Of a DNA stretch of 64,000 bases, positions 6,150 to 15,400 are shown in pieces. Made by a program: the position numbers and the translations under genes. Every line of letters begins with the position of its first letter. Positions within the stretch are counted from its first letter, which is position 1. Location of the stretch: NCBI GenBank assembly GCA_902779165.1, contig CACZAN010000008.1:1-64000 (forward strand), given 5' to 3'. Source of the stretch: an uncultured Bacteroidales bacterium (lineage in GTDB: Bacteria > Bacteroidota > Bacteroidia > Bacteroidales > Bacteroidaceae). Under the pieces are notes generated by a model. That model saw only the letters and a program-made list of their open reading frames with translations. It searched no databases and was not told the DNA's origin.

Positions 6150-8621
6150 ATGATGCGCCCCGTCCTCTCGCGCCCGGAGTACCTGACGCTGAGGAACAGC
6201 GGGGACCAGATTGCTAATGTCGGCCGCATCCGCGAGGGCGATGAGCGGCAGAAGCATAAGCTGGTGCAGATGAACTACAGCTGTCTGCCCAACGAGAACG
6301 GGAGCCTGAAAGGCTCGAAGACGATGAGCTCGACGGTGGGCATGGACATCGACCACATCGCGCCGGAGGAGATGCTGCCGCTGCGAGAGCGCATCCTGAC
6401 GAAGAAGGACGAGCTGGGGCTGCTGATGCTGGAGATGAGTGCCCGAGGGAAGGGCTACCATCTGGTGTTCCGCCGCCGCCCTGAGATGAGTCAGGAGGAG
6501 AACCTGCGCTGGGCCAGTGAACTGCTGGGCGTGGAGTTCGACAAGGGCGCCAAGGACATCACAAGGGTGTTCTTCACCACGACGGCGAGTGAGGAGGATT
6601 TGATTTATCTAAGTGATGAGATCTTCAGAGCAGACCCACCCCTCACCCAAGACCCACCCCCAACCCAAGACCCACCCCTCACCCTCCCTGTGAGGGAGGG
6701 AGTGGTATCAACTGAGCGGGCATCCGCCTCACGCGCTACTAATGTATCTACTCCCCTCCCTAACGAAGTGGCCAGGGTAGCGAGGGAAGAGGAGGTTGAC
6801 TTAATGTCAAACTCCCCGAGCGACCGAAGATTAACTCCTAATCTGAGGACGGACAGGCTGGGAGGTGGGTCTACTCCATCCCCCGCCTCGCTTACGGCCT
6901 TCGACCTCTGCGCTCAGCAGGCGGGGTTGAATGCCGGCGCGATGGATGTTTGGGGTGAGCACAACTGGCACACGAACCTGATGGCGGTGCTGTCGGTGGG
7001 TGTGGCCAAGCTGATGAGTCGCCAGCAGCTGCGGGCGGTGGTGGCCGTAAGGTTGCCGAACTACTCTGCCACTGAGGACTGCCAGAAGCTTATCGACTAT
7101 TTCTACGACAAGTACGATGCCGACAAGGGCTTTATGAACGCCTCGCTGCGCGAAATCAATGCCAAGGCGCAGAAGAAGGACGATGAGGGACGTCAGATGG
7201 AAGATGTTGAGACGGATCTGGACGAAGAGCAACTTTCAACGTTTCAACGTTTCAACTTTTCAACTCGAAAGATGCCGCAAGGGGTGAAGGAATCGATTGA
7301 TGCTGTAGGGCCTGCTTTGGCGATGCCTGTGGTGACGGCCATCTGCCCGTGTATCGGGGCGCTGGCAACGGGCGTGGTGCTCGATGTGCACAACCAGAAG
7401 AAGGGGCTGAACCTCATCAGCTACATCGCGGGCGACTTCGCAAGCGGCAAGGGCTCGATAGACCCCGTCGTCGATGCCTGGATGGGCGAGGTGAAGGCGC
7501 TGGACATCATGTACCAGCAGCAGGAAGATGAGTGGCGCGCCAAGAAACGCGCGGCCAAGAACAAGAAGGAACAGCCCGAAGAACCGAAGCTGCCGGTAAG
7601 GTGTCTGACCCTCAACAACACCGTTGCCAACCTGGCCGAGCGACTGGCCAACACGGAGGGCAAGCACGCATTTTCCTTTACACCGGAGGCTGATACGGTG
7701 GCACAGAAATGGAAGTCCACGATGAGCGATTTCTCGGTGATGCTTCGCCAGAGTTACGATGGCACCAAATACGAACGCGAGGCACGCAGTGCGGAGGCCG
7801 TGAATGTGCATATCGACCGGCTGTTGTGGAACGTGACGATGTGCGGCACTCCCGATGCCCTCTACCGCGTGGTCTCAAACTACACCGATGGTTTTCAGAG
7901 CCGTATCGCCGTAGCCCGCACCCCTGACAACACCTATGCTCCGTTGGAAGATAAACCGCCTGTGCTGACTGCTCGCCAGCAGGAACGCATCCAGCAGGTG
8001 GCCCATCTGCTGCCACTGATGCAGGGCGAGGTGGTGTTGCCGAAGTTAGAGGCCAAAGGGCGCGAGTGGTTGGAGGTCGTCCGCTTGGAGACGATGAAAA
8101 ATGACGATAAGGTGCGTGCCCGCCAGCGCTTCCGCGTGTGTGTGACGGCCCAGCGCATGACCTGCTGCCTGATGCTCTGCAAGGTGTGCGAGGGACTGAT
8201 TCAGAAGTACGGACTGAATGGTGCCGAGGCGCAGCTGAAGCAGAAGCCCAGCCTGTGGCGGGAACTGCTGCTGAAGGCGCAGACGCCCACTATGCTGGAG
8301 GTCTTCGACATCATCGCCGACTCCCTGATAGAGAACGCCCTGTACTTCTTCCGCGAACGCATAGAGAATGCCTTCGGCAGCAGGGATTATGCGGGAGGTA
8401 GCGAGCGCAGACGTAGCAGCAAGAATGATTCCATCTTCGAGCGACTGGACGTAGAGTTCAACTTTGACCAGGCTTTTCAACAGAGTGTTGCCATCAAAGG
8501 GGCTGGTGTTTCGCGAAATAGCGTGCAACAGATGCTAAAGAACTGGCGCAGACAAGGGCTAATCGTTCAAACAGAGAAGTTCCGCTACAGGAAAGAGTTG
8601 GAAATAGTCATTAGTCATTAA
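6150..8621 (+). CDS. BT4734-type N-terminal domain plus DUF3987 helicase-like protein
   Basis: The 823-residue protein starts with a BT4734/VirE-N-like primase-type domain (about residues 45-155, with VGMDIDHI and RGKGYHLVFR). A linker and a middle domain (WGEHNWHTNLMAVLS) follow. The DUF3987-like ATPase region starts near residue 370, with a Walker-A-like GDFASGKGS. The end carries a winged-helix-like segment (SRNSVQQMLKNWRRQG). Such proteins are widespread in Bacteroidales mobile and capsule-linked loci and may act in replication of an element; the activity is not proven. Two repeats are read through in frame: a MITE-like element (6633-6871) and an octamer array (7233-7264). The stop codon lies in a third array. 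Confidence 0.8.
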   Translation: MMRPVLSRPEYLTLRNSGDQIANVGRIREGDERQKHKLVQMNYSCLPNENGSLKGSKTMSSTVGMDIDHIAPEEMLPLRERILTKKDELGLLMLEMSARGKGYHLVFRRRPEMSQEENLRWASELLGVEFDKGAKDITRVFFTTTASEEDLIYLSDEIFRADPPLTQDPPPTQDPPLTLPVREGVVSTERASASRATNVSTPLPNEVARVAREEEVDLMSNSPSDRRLTPNLRTDRLGGGSTPSPASLTAFDLCAQQAGLNAGAMDVWGEHNWHTNLMAVLSVGVAKLMSRQQLRAVVAVRLPNYSATEDCQKLIDYFYDKYDADKGFMNASLREINAKAQKKDDEGRQMEDVETDLDEEQLSTFQRFNFSTRKMPQGVKESIDAVGPALAMPVVTAICPCIGALATGVVLDVHNQKKGLNLISYIAGDFASGKGSIDPVVDAWMGEVKALDIMYQQQEDEWRAKKRAAKNKKEQPEEPKLPVRCLTLNNTVANLAERLANTEGKHAFSFTPEADTVAQKWKSTMSDFSVMLRQSYDGTKYEREARSAEAVNVHIDRLLWNVTMCGTPDALYRVVSNYTDGFQSRIAVARTPDNTYAPLEDKPPVLTARQQERIQQVAHLLPLMQGEVVLPKLEAKGREWLEVVRLETMKNDDKVRARQRFRVCVTAQRMTCCLMLCKVCEGLIQKYGLNGAEAQLKQKPSLWRELLLKAQTPTMLEVFDIIADSLIENALYFFRERIENAFGSRDYAGGSERRRSSKNDSIFERLDVEFNFDQAFQQSVAIKGAGVSRNSVQQMLKNWRRQGLIVQTEKFRYRKELEIVISH
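6633..6871. mobile_element. MITE-like element, copy 2, inside a coding sequence
   Basis: The segment starts with GACCCACCCC (repeated three times as GACCCACCCCTC or CAA variants), contains CCCTCCCTGTGAGGGAGGG and a second CCCTCCC, and ends with GGTGGGTC in inverted orientation. It is read through in the BT4734/DUF3987 frame as a Pro- and Thr-rich, then Ser- and Arg-rich linker. Confidence 0.55.
7233..7264. repeat. Octamer array inside coding sequence
   Basis: Four 8-bp units (CTTTCAAC, GTTTCAAC, GTTTCAAC, TTTTCAAC) lie within the BT4734/DUF3987 gene just before its DUF3987-like part and are translated as STFQRFNFST. Confidence 0.75.
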
Positions 8622-8637
8622 GTCATTAGTCATTAAG
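8606..8637. repeat. Short-repeat array spanning a stop codon
   Basis: Alternating 7- and 8-bp units AGTCATT/AGTCATTA form an array that supplies the last codons and the stop (8619-8621) of the BT4734/DUF3987 gene. The same unit is used at 747-778 and 872-895. Confidence 0.75.
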
Positions 8638-8648
8638 GATTTTGGATT

Positions 8649-9035
8649 ATGGATATTACCAACACCCAAGAATGCTTCGTGCAGCTCTGGCTACGGTTAG
8701 AGCGCACGAGGCGCCTCCTCGGAGGTCAGTACAAGCGTTTCTGCATCAGGAACTTGCTGCGGTCGTGGTTCGGCCTCCGCGCCACCGACGACTTCATCTG
8801 GGAGGTCATCCATCGCATAGACCTCGACGATGAGGATGCCCCCTGCGGCTACGATGAACTGCCACCGCCCTCGCTCTATCCGCGCAAGCATCGCGAACTG
8901 CTGCGCGCCATCGTGTCGGTACGGCTGGGCATCAGCTATTACCGTGTGAACCTCCGTGCCCTCGACGCCGCGTACAGCGTGGCGTTTCCGAAGAGTACGG
9001 CGATAAATGTAAGTAAGAAAAGTTTAAGAGTTTAA
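8649..9035 (+). CDS. Unrecognised 128-aa protein
   Basis: It begins MDITNTQECFVQLWLRLERT and has a basic first half (GGQYKRFCIRNLLRSWF) and an acidic middle (RIDLDDEDAP). No family is recognised, and there is no signal peptide or membrane segment. It starts 28 nt after the BT4734/DUF3987 gene, across a short-repeat array, so it may share a transcript. The final residues (KKSLRV) and stop codon are encoded by the start of the GTTTAAAG array, so the true ancestral end may have been different. Confidence 0.6.
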   Translation: MDITNTQECFVQLWLRLERTRRLLGGQYKRFCIRNLLRSWFGLRATDDFIWEVIHRIDLDDEDAPCGYDELPPPSLYPRKHRELLRAIVSVRLGISYYRVNLRALDAAYSVAFPKSTAINVSKKSLRV

Positions 9036-9092
9036 AGGTTTAAGAGTTTAAAGTTTAGAGTTTGAAATTTAAAGTTTAGAGTTTAGAGTTCG
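9017..9092. repeat. Short-repeat array (GTTTAAAG type) spanning a stop codon
   Basis: Units of 7 or 8 bp around GTTTAAAG/GTTTAGA begin inside the last codons of the preceding gene and run into palindromic composite copy C. A second stretch of the same unit lies at 9338-9381 just before the M15 peptidase gene, so the composite is bracketed by matching arrays. Confidence 0.75.
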
Positions 9093-9335
9093 CAAGTGAT
9101 GCCGTAGGCATCAATTTCCAATGCCCCAGCGGCATAACAATGTGATAATAACCTTTAACGCAATGCCCCAGCGGGGCATGACAGAGGTAGCCAGCCATTT
9201 TAATGGCTGGTATAAGATGGAAAAGAATATGCGTGCCTTTAGGTACGCGACATCAAATCCCTGTCGCGTACCTACGGCACGCTATCCATTAACATCATCA
9301 TTACCAGCCATTGAAATGGCGGCATCACTTACGAA
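9089..9335. repeat. Palindromic composite repeat, copy C (rearranged)
   Basis: It contains GATGCCGTAGGCATC, two versions of the CCCCAGCGG(GG) hairpin, AGCCAGCCATTTTAATGGCTGG, and two GTACGCGACA/GCGTACCTACGG hairpins. The order resembles copy A but with a duplicated middle and without a recognisable core hairpin pair. It fills the gap between the gene ending at 9035 and the M15 gene. Confidence 0.75.
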
Positions 9336-9337
9336 GC

Positions 9338-9381
9338 TTGAGGTTTAAGGTTTAAAGTTTAAGAGTTTAAAAGTATAAAGT
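9338..9381. repeat. Short-repeat array (GTTTAAAG type), leader of the M15 gene
   Basis: Units AGGTTTAA/AGTTTAAG run up to the start codon of the M15 peptidase gene and match the array at 9017-9092. Confidence 0.7.
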
Positions 9382-9382
9382 T

Positions 9383-9850
9383 ATGCAATTGACAAAACAT
9401 TTTACATTACAGGAGTTCGAGCGGTCGGGAGCGGCCGCCCGGCTCCACATCGACAACAGGGTGCCGGCGGAGCTGGTGCCGAACATCAAGAATCTGTGCG
9501 AGGAGGTGCTGGAACCGCTGAGGGAGCACTTCGGCGAACCTGTTTATGTCAGCAGCGGCTACCGCTGTGCGGAACTGAATCGGGCCGTGGGAGGAGTAAA
9601 GAGCAGCCAGCACATGCGGGGCGAGGCGGCGGATATTTGTCCCTTTATTCTATCGAAGGAGGGGAGGCTGGTGCCCGACTCCCATAGCCCCGAGGCGCGG
9701 AAGAAGATGCGCGAGTGGGCGGAGTGGATCATGGATAACCTGCACTTCGACCAGCTGCTGCGCGAGCACAGCGGCAGCAGCTACTGGCTGCACGTGTCGC
9801 TGAAGCGGGTGGGGAGGAATCGGCAGGTGACGTTGAAAATTAGAAAATAA
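9383..9850 (+). CDS. M15-type D-Ala-D-Ala carboxypeptidase-like peptidase
   Basis: The 155-residue protein matches the Peptidase_M15_3 family: LTKHFTLQEFERS at the start, VYVSSGYRCAELNRAVGG in the middle, then SSQHMRGEAADI with the zinc-binding His and Asp, and YWLHVSLKR carrying the last zinc His. These enzymes cleave peptidoglycan stem peptides and are common in phages and Bacteroidales accessory modules near HU-like and BT4734-type genes. No signal peptide is seen, which fits a phage-endolysin-like ancestry or export by another route. The stop codon lies in a 16-bp repeated sequence. Confidence 0.9.
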   Translation: MQLTKHFTLQEFERSGAAARLHIDNRVPAELVPNIKNLCEEVLEPLREHFGEPVYVSSGYRCAELNRAVGGVKSSQHMRGEAADICPFILSKEGRLVPDSHSPEARKKMREWAEWIMDNLHFDQLLREHSGSSYWLHVSLKRVGRNRQVTLKIRK

Positions 9851-9951
9851 GGAAATTAGAAAATAAGAGATTTAGAAAATTCAAGTTTCAAGTGATGCAG
9901 TAGGCATCTGACAACGGTTCTTCAGGTATGAAGCGACCAAAGGTCGAGCGG
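9836..9951. repeat. 3'-end composite: array over a stop codon plus two-hairpin core
   Basis: Octamer pairs AAATTAGA-AAATAAGG repeat from inside the last codons of the M15 gene to about 9883. A GATGCAGTAGGCATC palindrome and the core follow: CTTCA-GGTA-TGAAG (9920-9933), then CGACC-AAA-GGTCG (9934-9946) and AGCGG. Confidence 0.75.
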
Positions 9952-9978
9952 AAATGTTGAAAAATGAAACGTTGGAGC

Positions 9979-10012
9979 TCCGCTGTGTCGAGATGACGCG
10001 GCGGGCTTTTTT
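9979..10012 (+). terminator. Rho-independent terminator
   Basis: An 11-bp stem with wobble pairs (9979-9989 with 9995-10005, loop GAGAT) is followed by CTTTTTT. It insulates the accessory region from the NRPS operon. Confidence 0.65.
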
Positions 10013-10130
10013 GTGTTCATTTTGTGTGTGGTGAGGCCAAAGGTGGGTGAAAAGATGTAAAGTTGGGCGGGTTGGCGTGCGAAAATGTTACTTTTTTGGA
10101 TTTTTTGGTGATAAATTGAATTTATTTTGG

Positions 10131-10138
10131 TACTTTTG
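10131..10138 (+). promoter_or_regulatory. Probable promoter -7 box of the NRPS operon
   Basis: TACTTTTG matches TAnnTTTG. A TTTG at 10104-10107 is 23 nt upstream, slightly longer than the usual spacing. The start codon follows within 12-33 nt, so the leader is very short. Confidence 0.6.
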
Positions 10139-10149
10139 CCGTCTGAATT

Positions 10150-12399
10150 ATGATAATAACCACAAAAAATATGCGCCATACTTTACTCTTGTTGGTCTTT
10201 GTCCCGCTGATGTCATGGGCCCAGGAAAATGATTCCACTGCTGTGGCCGACGTTCAGGGCGACGACCGCAATGTAATGCTCGATGCTTCGGCCTCAGCCA
10301 AGCCTCGCGACATTCCTATCGGTCTGCCGGGCGAGACGGGCGGCACGATGATCATGGAAGACGGTATGCCTGTGGCCTCGACATGGAGTCCTATCTACCC
10401 CTATGTTCACTGGGCAGGCGGCAGCAGCTATGCTGATGTGGGTCTGATGGGCATCGAGGAGACGGCGCTGCGTTCGGGTGTGCTGGGCTTCTCGGTCAAC
10501 AGCCATACCGCGTTGGGTTCGGACAAGTTGCACGGCACGTTCAGCGCAAAGACCAATAACGACGGCCTCATCCTCGTGGACGGCAACCTGAACGGTGCGC
10601 TGGCCAAGGGGTGGTACTTCACCGCTGGGGTGTATGCCAACCTCGACCCCACGTCGGTGCATCCGAAGCATGTGACCTTCGTCAACAACACGCAGATCTA
10701 CAAGGCGGGTGTGACCCATCGCTGGGGGCAGTCAGAGGCTTCGGTGCTGTATAAGCTCACGATGAACCGCGACGGACTGTTCGGCTGTGACCGCGCTCCC
10801 TTCATCTACAACGGCGACGGCAGCATCAGCCAGCTCAACGGCTTCCGTCTGGGGCGCGACTCATATATGCCCTCTGATGTGCGATTCAGCTATATGGACT
10901 TGGAGACGGGTCAGCTGCACGATACGGATGTCAATGACGAGAACCGCCGCCTGATCCACGACCTGACGCTGATGATGAATAATCGGCTGAACGACCGCTG
11001 GAGTCTGGACAGCCGCGTGCACCTGACGGGCACCAAGAACATGAAGATGATCGGTTTCTCTGAGACGGGCATCGACGAGATCACGAACGGCCAGGACGCC
11101 AAGGGACGCAGCATCACTACGGCCGACGGGCAGCAGTACAGCGGCCTGATGCAGCAGCGCCTGCTCTTTGCCCAGCACTTTGATTTCTTCGAGACGCTGG
11201 CCAAGACGGAACTCGTGCGCAAATGGAACGGCCGCACCACGAACCTGGGTCTGAGCTACTGGTTCTCTTACCAATATGCCCAGGCTGCCAACGTGACCAT
11301 CGCCCAGTCGGTGGAGAACAATCCTTCGAGGCTGCTGGTCAACGGCAACCGGCAATGGGACTACAACAGCTCGGCGAACTACGGTCGCGGCCGCGAACAT
11401 TTCCTCAGCCTCTATGCCATCGACGACTGGAATGTGACTCCGCGGCTGAACCTCTTCTACGGCCTGCGTGCAGAGCTGTTCCACAGCAACTATGATATCG
11501 CTGTGAACGAGGGCGCGCAGACCAACAACAAACGGCATCCGGGTTTCTATGTCAACGACGGCACCGCCAGCATCAGCACCCACAAGCGCACGAAGATGAA
11601 CATCATCGGTGTGGCGCGCGCCAACTACCAGCTGGTCTCGCGGCTGTTCCTCACGGGAGAGTATCTCTACTGCAACCAGCAGCGGCGTTTCGACCAGTTC
11701 CGCTTCGAGACCCTGCCCAGCGAGAAGCCTTACGTGAAGCAGCTGCTGCGCGCAGGCATCAGCTATGAGAACTCCTGGGTGCACGCCTCTGCGATGTTCA
11801 GCTATATCAACAGCCGCAATATCGGTTCCACGCAGTACTTCACCAAGCAGGTGGGAGGCGTCAGCGAGACGCAGGGCAAGAACACTACCTATGATATCGG
11901 CACGCTGGGCGTCACGGCCGACGCCACGTTCATGTTCGGCGATTTCTCGATGCACGTGCTCGCCACCTATCAGGAACCCAGGTACCGGAACTTCAGCGTA
12001 CCCCTGACGTTCAGCGACGGCTCGACAGAGGTGCTGGACTACAACCGCAACTACGTCACGGGCATGTCGCGGGTGCTGCTGGAGCTGGATCCCAGCTATC
12101 GGATCAAGAACTGGCGCCTGTGGGTCAGCGCCCGCTACTACAGCCGCCAGTATGCCTCGCTGGTGAACAATGTCTACTTCGACGGCCACTGGGAGACCTT
12201 CGCTGGCGTGGATTGGACGGTGAACAAGCGGCTGAAGCTGCAGCTCAGCGCCACCAATCTCTTCTTCCAGTCGGGAGCCAACGGCAGCATTGCCGCCGCC
12301 AACACCATCACCGACGACTCGCTGCTGAAGGGCTATTACACGGCGGGTACGTTCATCCGTCCGTTCACCGTCAGCCTGTCGGCCACCTATAAATTCTGA
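10150..12399 (+). CDS. TonB-receptor-like outer-membrane barrel
   Basis: A 749-residue outer-membrane protein. A signal peptide is visible (MRHTLLLLVFVPLMSWAQ, if translation starts at the second ATG, 10171). Next comes a plug-like stretch (GETGGTMIMEDGMPVAS, PYVHWAGGSSYADVGL, VNSHTALGSDKLHG), then many amphipathic strands rich in Tyr, Trp and Arg, ending in SLSATYKF with the terminal Phe typical of barrels. I see no clear TonB box and no carboxypeptidase-like N-terminal domain, so the plug is short. The NRPS gene starts 25 nt downstream. A role in uptake, sensing or release of the NRPS product or its metal complex is inferred from context. Confidence 0.8.
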   Translation: MIITTKNMRHTLLLLVFVPLMSWAQENDSTAVADVQGDDRNVMLDASASAKPRDIPIGLPGETGGTMIMEDGMPVASTWSPIYPYVHWAGGSSYADVGLMGIEETALRSGVLGFSVNSHTALGSDKLHGTFSAKTNNDGLILVDGNLNGALAKGWYFTAGVYANLDPTSVHPKHVTFVNNTQIYKAGVTHRWGQSEASVLYKLTMNRDGLFGCDRAPFIYNGDGSISQLNGFRLGRDSYMPSDVRFSYMDLETGQLHDTDVNDENRRLIHDLTLMMNNRLNDRWSLDSRVHLTGTKNMKMIGFSETGIDEITNGQDAKGRSITTADGQQYSGLMQQRLLFAQHFDFFETLAKTELVRKWNGRTTNLGLSYWFSYQYAQAANVTIAQSVENNPSRLLVNGNRQWDYNSSANYGRGREHFLSLYAIDDWNVTPRLNLFYGLRAELFHSNYDIAVNEGAQTNNKRHPGFYVNDGTASISTHKRTKMNIIGVARANYQLVSRLFLTGEYLYCNQQRRFDQFRFETLPSEKPYVKQLLRAGISYENSWVHASAMFSYINSRNIGSTQYFTKQVGGVSETQGKNTTYDIGTLGVTADATFMFGDFSMHVLATYQEPRYRNFSVPLTFSDGSTEVLDYNRNYVTGMSRVLLELDPSYRIKNWRLWVSARYYSRQYASLVNNVYFDGHWETFAGVDWTVNKRLKLQLSATNLFFQSGANGSIAAANTITDDSLLKGYYTAGTFIRPFTVSLSATYKF

Positions 12400-12424
12400 G
12401 AATAACCATTAAAAAACCTACTAT

Positions 12425-15400
12425 ATGAAAACTTCCGCACCATTATCTAAAGTACAATTCGGTCTCTACGTGGAGTGTGTGGCACATCAGGGAGAGGCTT
12501 GTTATAATCTGCCTTATCTCTATGTGCTCGACGGCACTCTGGACGAGGAGAAACTCAAGGGGGCCATCGAGACTGCTGTGGCAGCCCACCCTACCCTGTT
12601 CACCCGCATCGAACTGAACAGCGACGGCGACCCGCTGCAAACCATTGATGATGCAGAGACCTTCAGCCTCGAGGTGGAGCCGGTGGAGAACCTGAATCTC
12701 GAGGGGAAATCCTTCACCGAACAGCTGGCGGCTCTCAACTACCTCATCGTGCCCTTCGACATCTACAACGACCGGCTGTTCCATATCCGCCTGCTGAAGG
12801 ATGCAGAGCACTTCTACTTCTTCCTCGACATCCACCACATCATCGGCGACGGAACAACGCTGAAGGTGATGCTGGCCGATCTGGAGAAAGCCTACAACGG
12901 CGAGGCGCTGGAACCCGAGGCACTGACGATGGCGGAAGTGGCAACGGCAGAGGCCGAGCTGCGCAAGACGGCAGCTTTCGAGGAAGGCAAGCAATGGTAT
13001 GCCCAGAACTTCGACTGCGGCGACTGCTACACGCAGCTGATGCCCGACCTGGAGATTCCGGAACACTCGGAGGCAAGTATGGTGCGCACCCTGGGCGTGG
13101 ATATGGCCCGCGTAGATACCTTCTGCAAGGAGAAAGGTATCTTCAAGAGCAATTTCTTCACCACGGTCTACAGCTTCCTGCTGGCAAAATACAATAATGA
13201 ACAGGAGTCGCTGTTCACCACCATCTACAACGGACGCACAGACAAGCGATTCCTCCACTCTGTGGGCATGACGGTGAAGACGCTGCCCGTGTATGCGAAG
13301 TTCGACAACGAAACGAAGGTGCTGGATTACCTGAAGGCCGGGCAGGATCAGATGAGCGGTTGCCGCAAGCACGATGTCTATGCCTTCAGCGATGTGGTGA
13401 ACGACCTCGGGCTGCAGAGCAACTCGATGTTTGCCTGGCACGGAATGATGTTTGCCGACGAGAAGCTGTGCGACAAGCCCATGAAGACCATTCGCCTGTG
13501 CAACAGCACGCTGGAAGCATCGCTCTACCTGAAAGCCTTCATCCTGAACGGCAAATACCAGGTCAAGGCAGAATACAACTCCAACGAATATTCGCCCGAA
13601 ATCATCAGCCAGTATCTGGAAAGCTACGAGGCGGTGGTGGAGGGATTCCTCACCGAGGAGTATCTGCGCGATGTGGACATCACCACGCCCTCGCAGGTGG
13701 CAACGCTCGACAGCTTCAACCAGACCGAAGTGCCCTATGACGACACCCAGACCATCGTTTCGCTGTTCCGCCAGCAGGCGAAGGCTACGCCCGATAGCAT
13801 CGCTGTCGTCTACAAGGACAAGAAATATACCTATGCCGAAGTGGATGCCATCAGCGACCGCATTGCCGGGTACATCTCCAGCAAGGGACTGGGCGCAGAG
13901 GATGTGGTCTCGGTACTCATTCCCCGTTGCGAGTGGATGGCCATTGCCTCGCTGGGTGTGCTGAAAGCCGGCTGTGCCTACCAGCCCCTGGATCCCACCT
14001 ATCCGAAAGAGCGCCTGAACTTCATGATGCAGGATGCGAGCGCGAAGCTGCTGATTGCCGACGAAGAGCTGCGCCCCATCGTGGACGAGTATCAGGGCGA
14101 GGTGCTGCTGACCAAGGATTTCCTGAACCTCGAAATGACGGAATGCCTGAATGTCGAGGTGAAGCCCAGCAACTTGTTTATTCTTCTCTATACCTCCGGC
14201 TCTACGGGCGTTCCCAAGGGCTGTCAGCTGACTCACGGCAATCTCGTCTGCTTCTGCCACTGGTATCAGCGCTACTACAGCCTGCAGCACGGACACAAGG
14301 TGGCCGCCTATGCCAGCTACGGCTTCGATGCCTGCATGATGGATATGTATCCGGCTCTCACCTGTGGTGCCACCCTCTATATCGTTCCCGAGGAACTGCG
14401 CCTGGATCTGGTGGCCCTGAACGACTACTTCGAGCGCGAGGCGATCACCCATTCCTTCATGACCACCCAGGTGGCCTATCAGTTCGCTTCGAATATCGAG
14501 AACCACACGCTGCAGTACCTCTCGACAGGTGGCGAGAAGCTGGCTTCCATCACCCCGCCTAAGGGCTTTAAGCTCATGAACGTCTATGGTCCCACGGAGA
14601 CCACGGTGCTCGTGACCGTCTTCGATGTAGTGCGCAAGCTCCAGGATATTCCCATCGGCCACGCTATCGATAATATGCACCTCTATGTAGTTGACCCGCA
14701 GGGGCATCGTCTGCCCGCAGGTGCTGCCGGCGAGCTGTGGATCAGCGGCCCTCAGGTGAGTCGGGGCTATCTGAACCGTCCGGAGAAGACGGCAGAGGTG
14801 TTTATTGCCAATCCCTTTGTGGCGCAGGGAACTGAAAAGTATGATCGCGTCTATCGCACGGGCGACATCGTGCGCTACCTGCCTGACGGCAACATTCAGT
14901 TCGTGGGCCGCAGAGACGGTCAGGTGAAGATTCGCGGTTTCCGCATTGAGCTGAAGGAGGTGGAAACCGTGATCCGCGAGTTCCCCGGCATCAAGGATGT
15001 CACCGTGCAAGCCTTCGAAGAAGAAGGGGGAACGGGCAAGTTCGTGGCTGCATATATCGTCAGCGACCAGCAGATAGATATCGAGGCCCTGAACGACTTC
15101 ATCCTCGACCAGAAGCCGCCGTATATGGTGCCCGCTGTGACGATGCAGATAGATGCCATTCCCCTGAACCAGAACCAGAAGGTGAACAAGCGTGCACTGC
15201 CGAAGCCCGTGAAGGCTGCTGCGGCAGAGTCACAGCAAACGGTGCAGGCACCCATGAACGTGCTGGAACAGGAGCTGCACGAGATGATTGCCGCCATCGT
15301 GAACAACACCGAATTCAATATCACCACCGTGCTGGGCTATGCAGGCCTCACCTCGATCTCCGCCATCAAGCTCGCTGTGCAGATGAACAAGCGCTACGGC

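Noticed and set aside
12443-15010. Very long antisense frames within the NRPS gene (also at 15743-17515) and in polA (22268-23782)
   Set aside because: They lie opposite clearly conserved domains and result from GC-rich codon use; the proteins show no family pattern.
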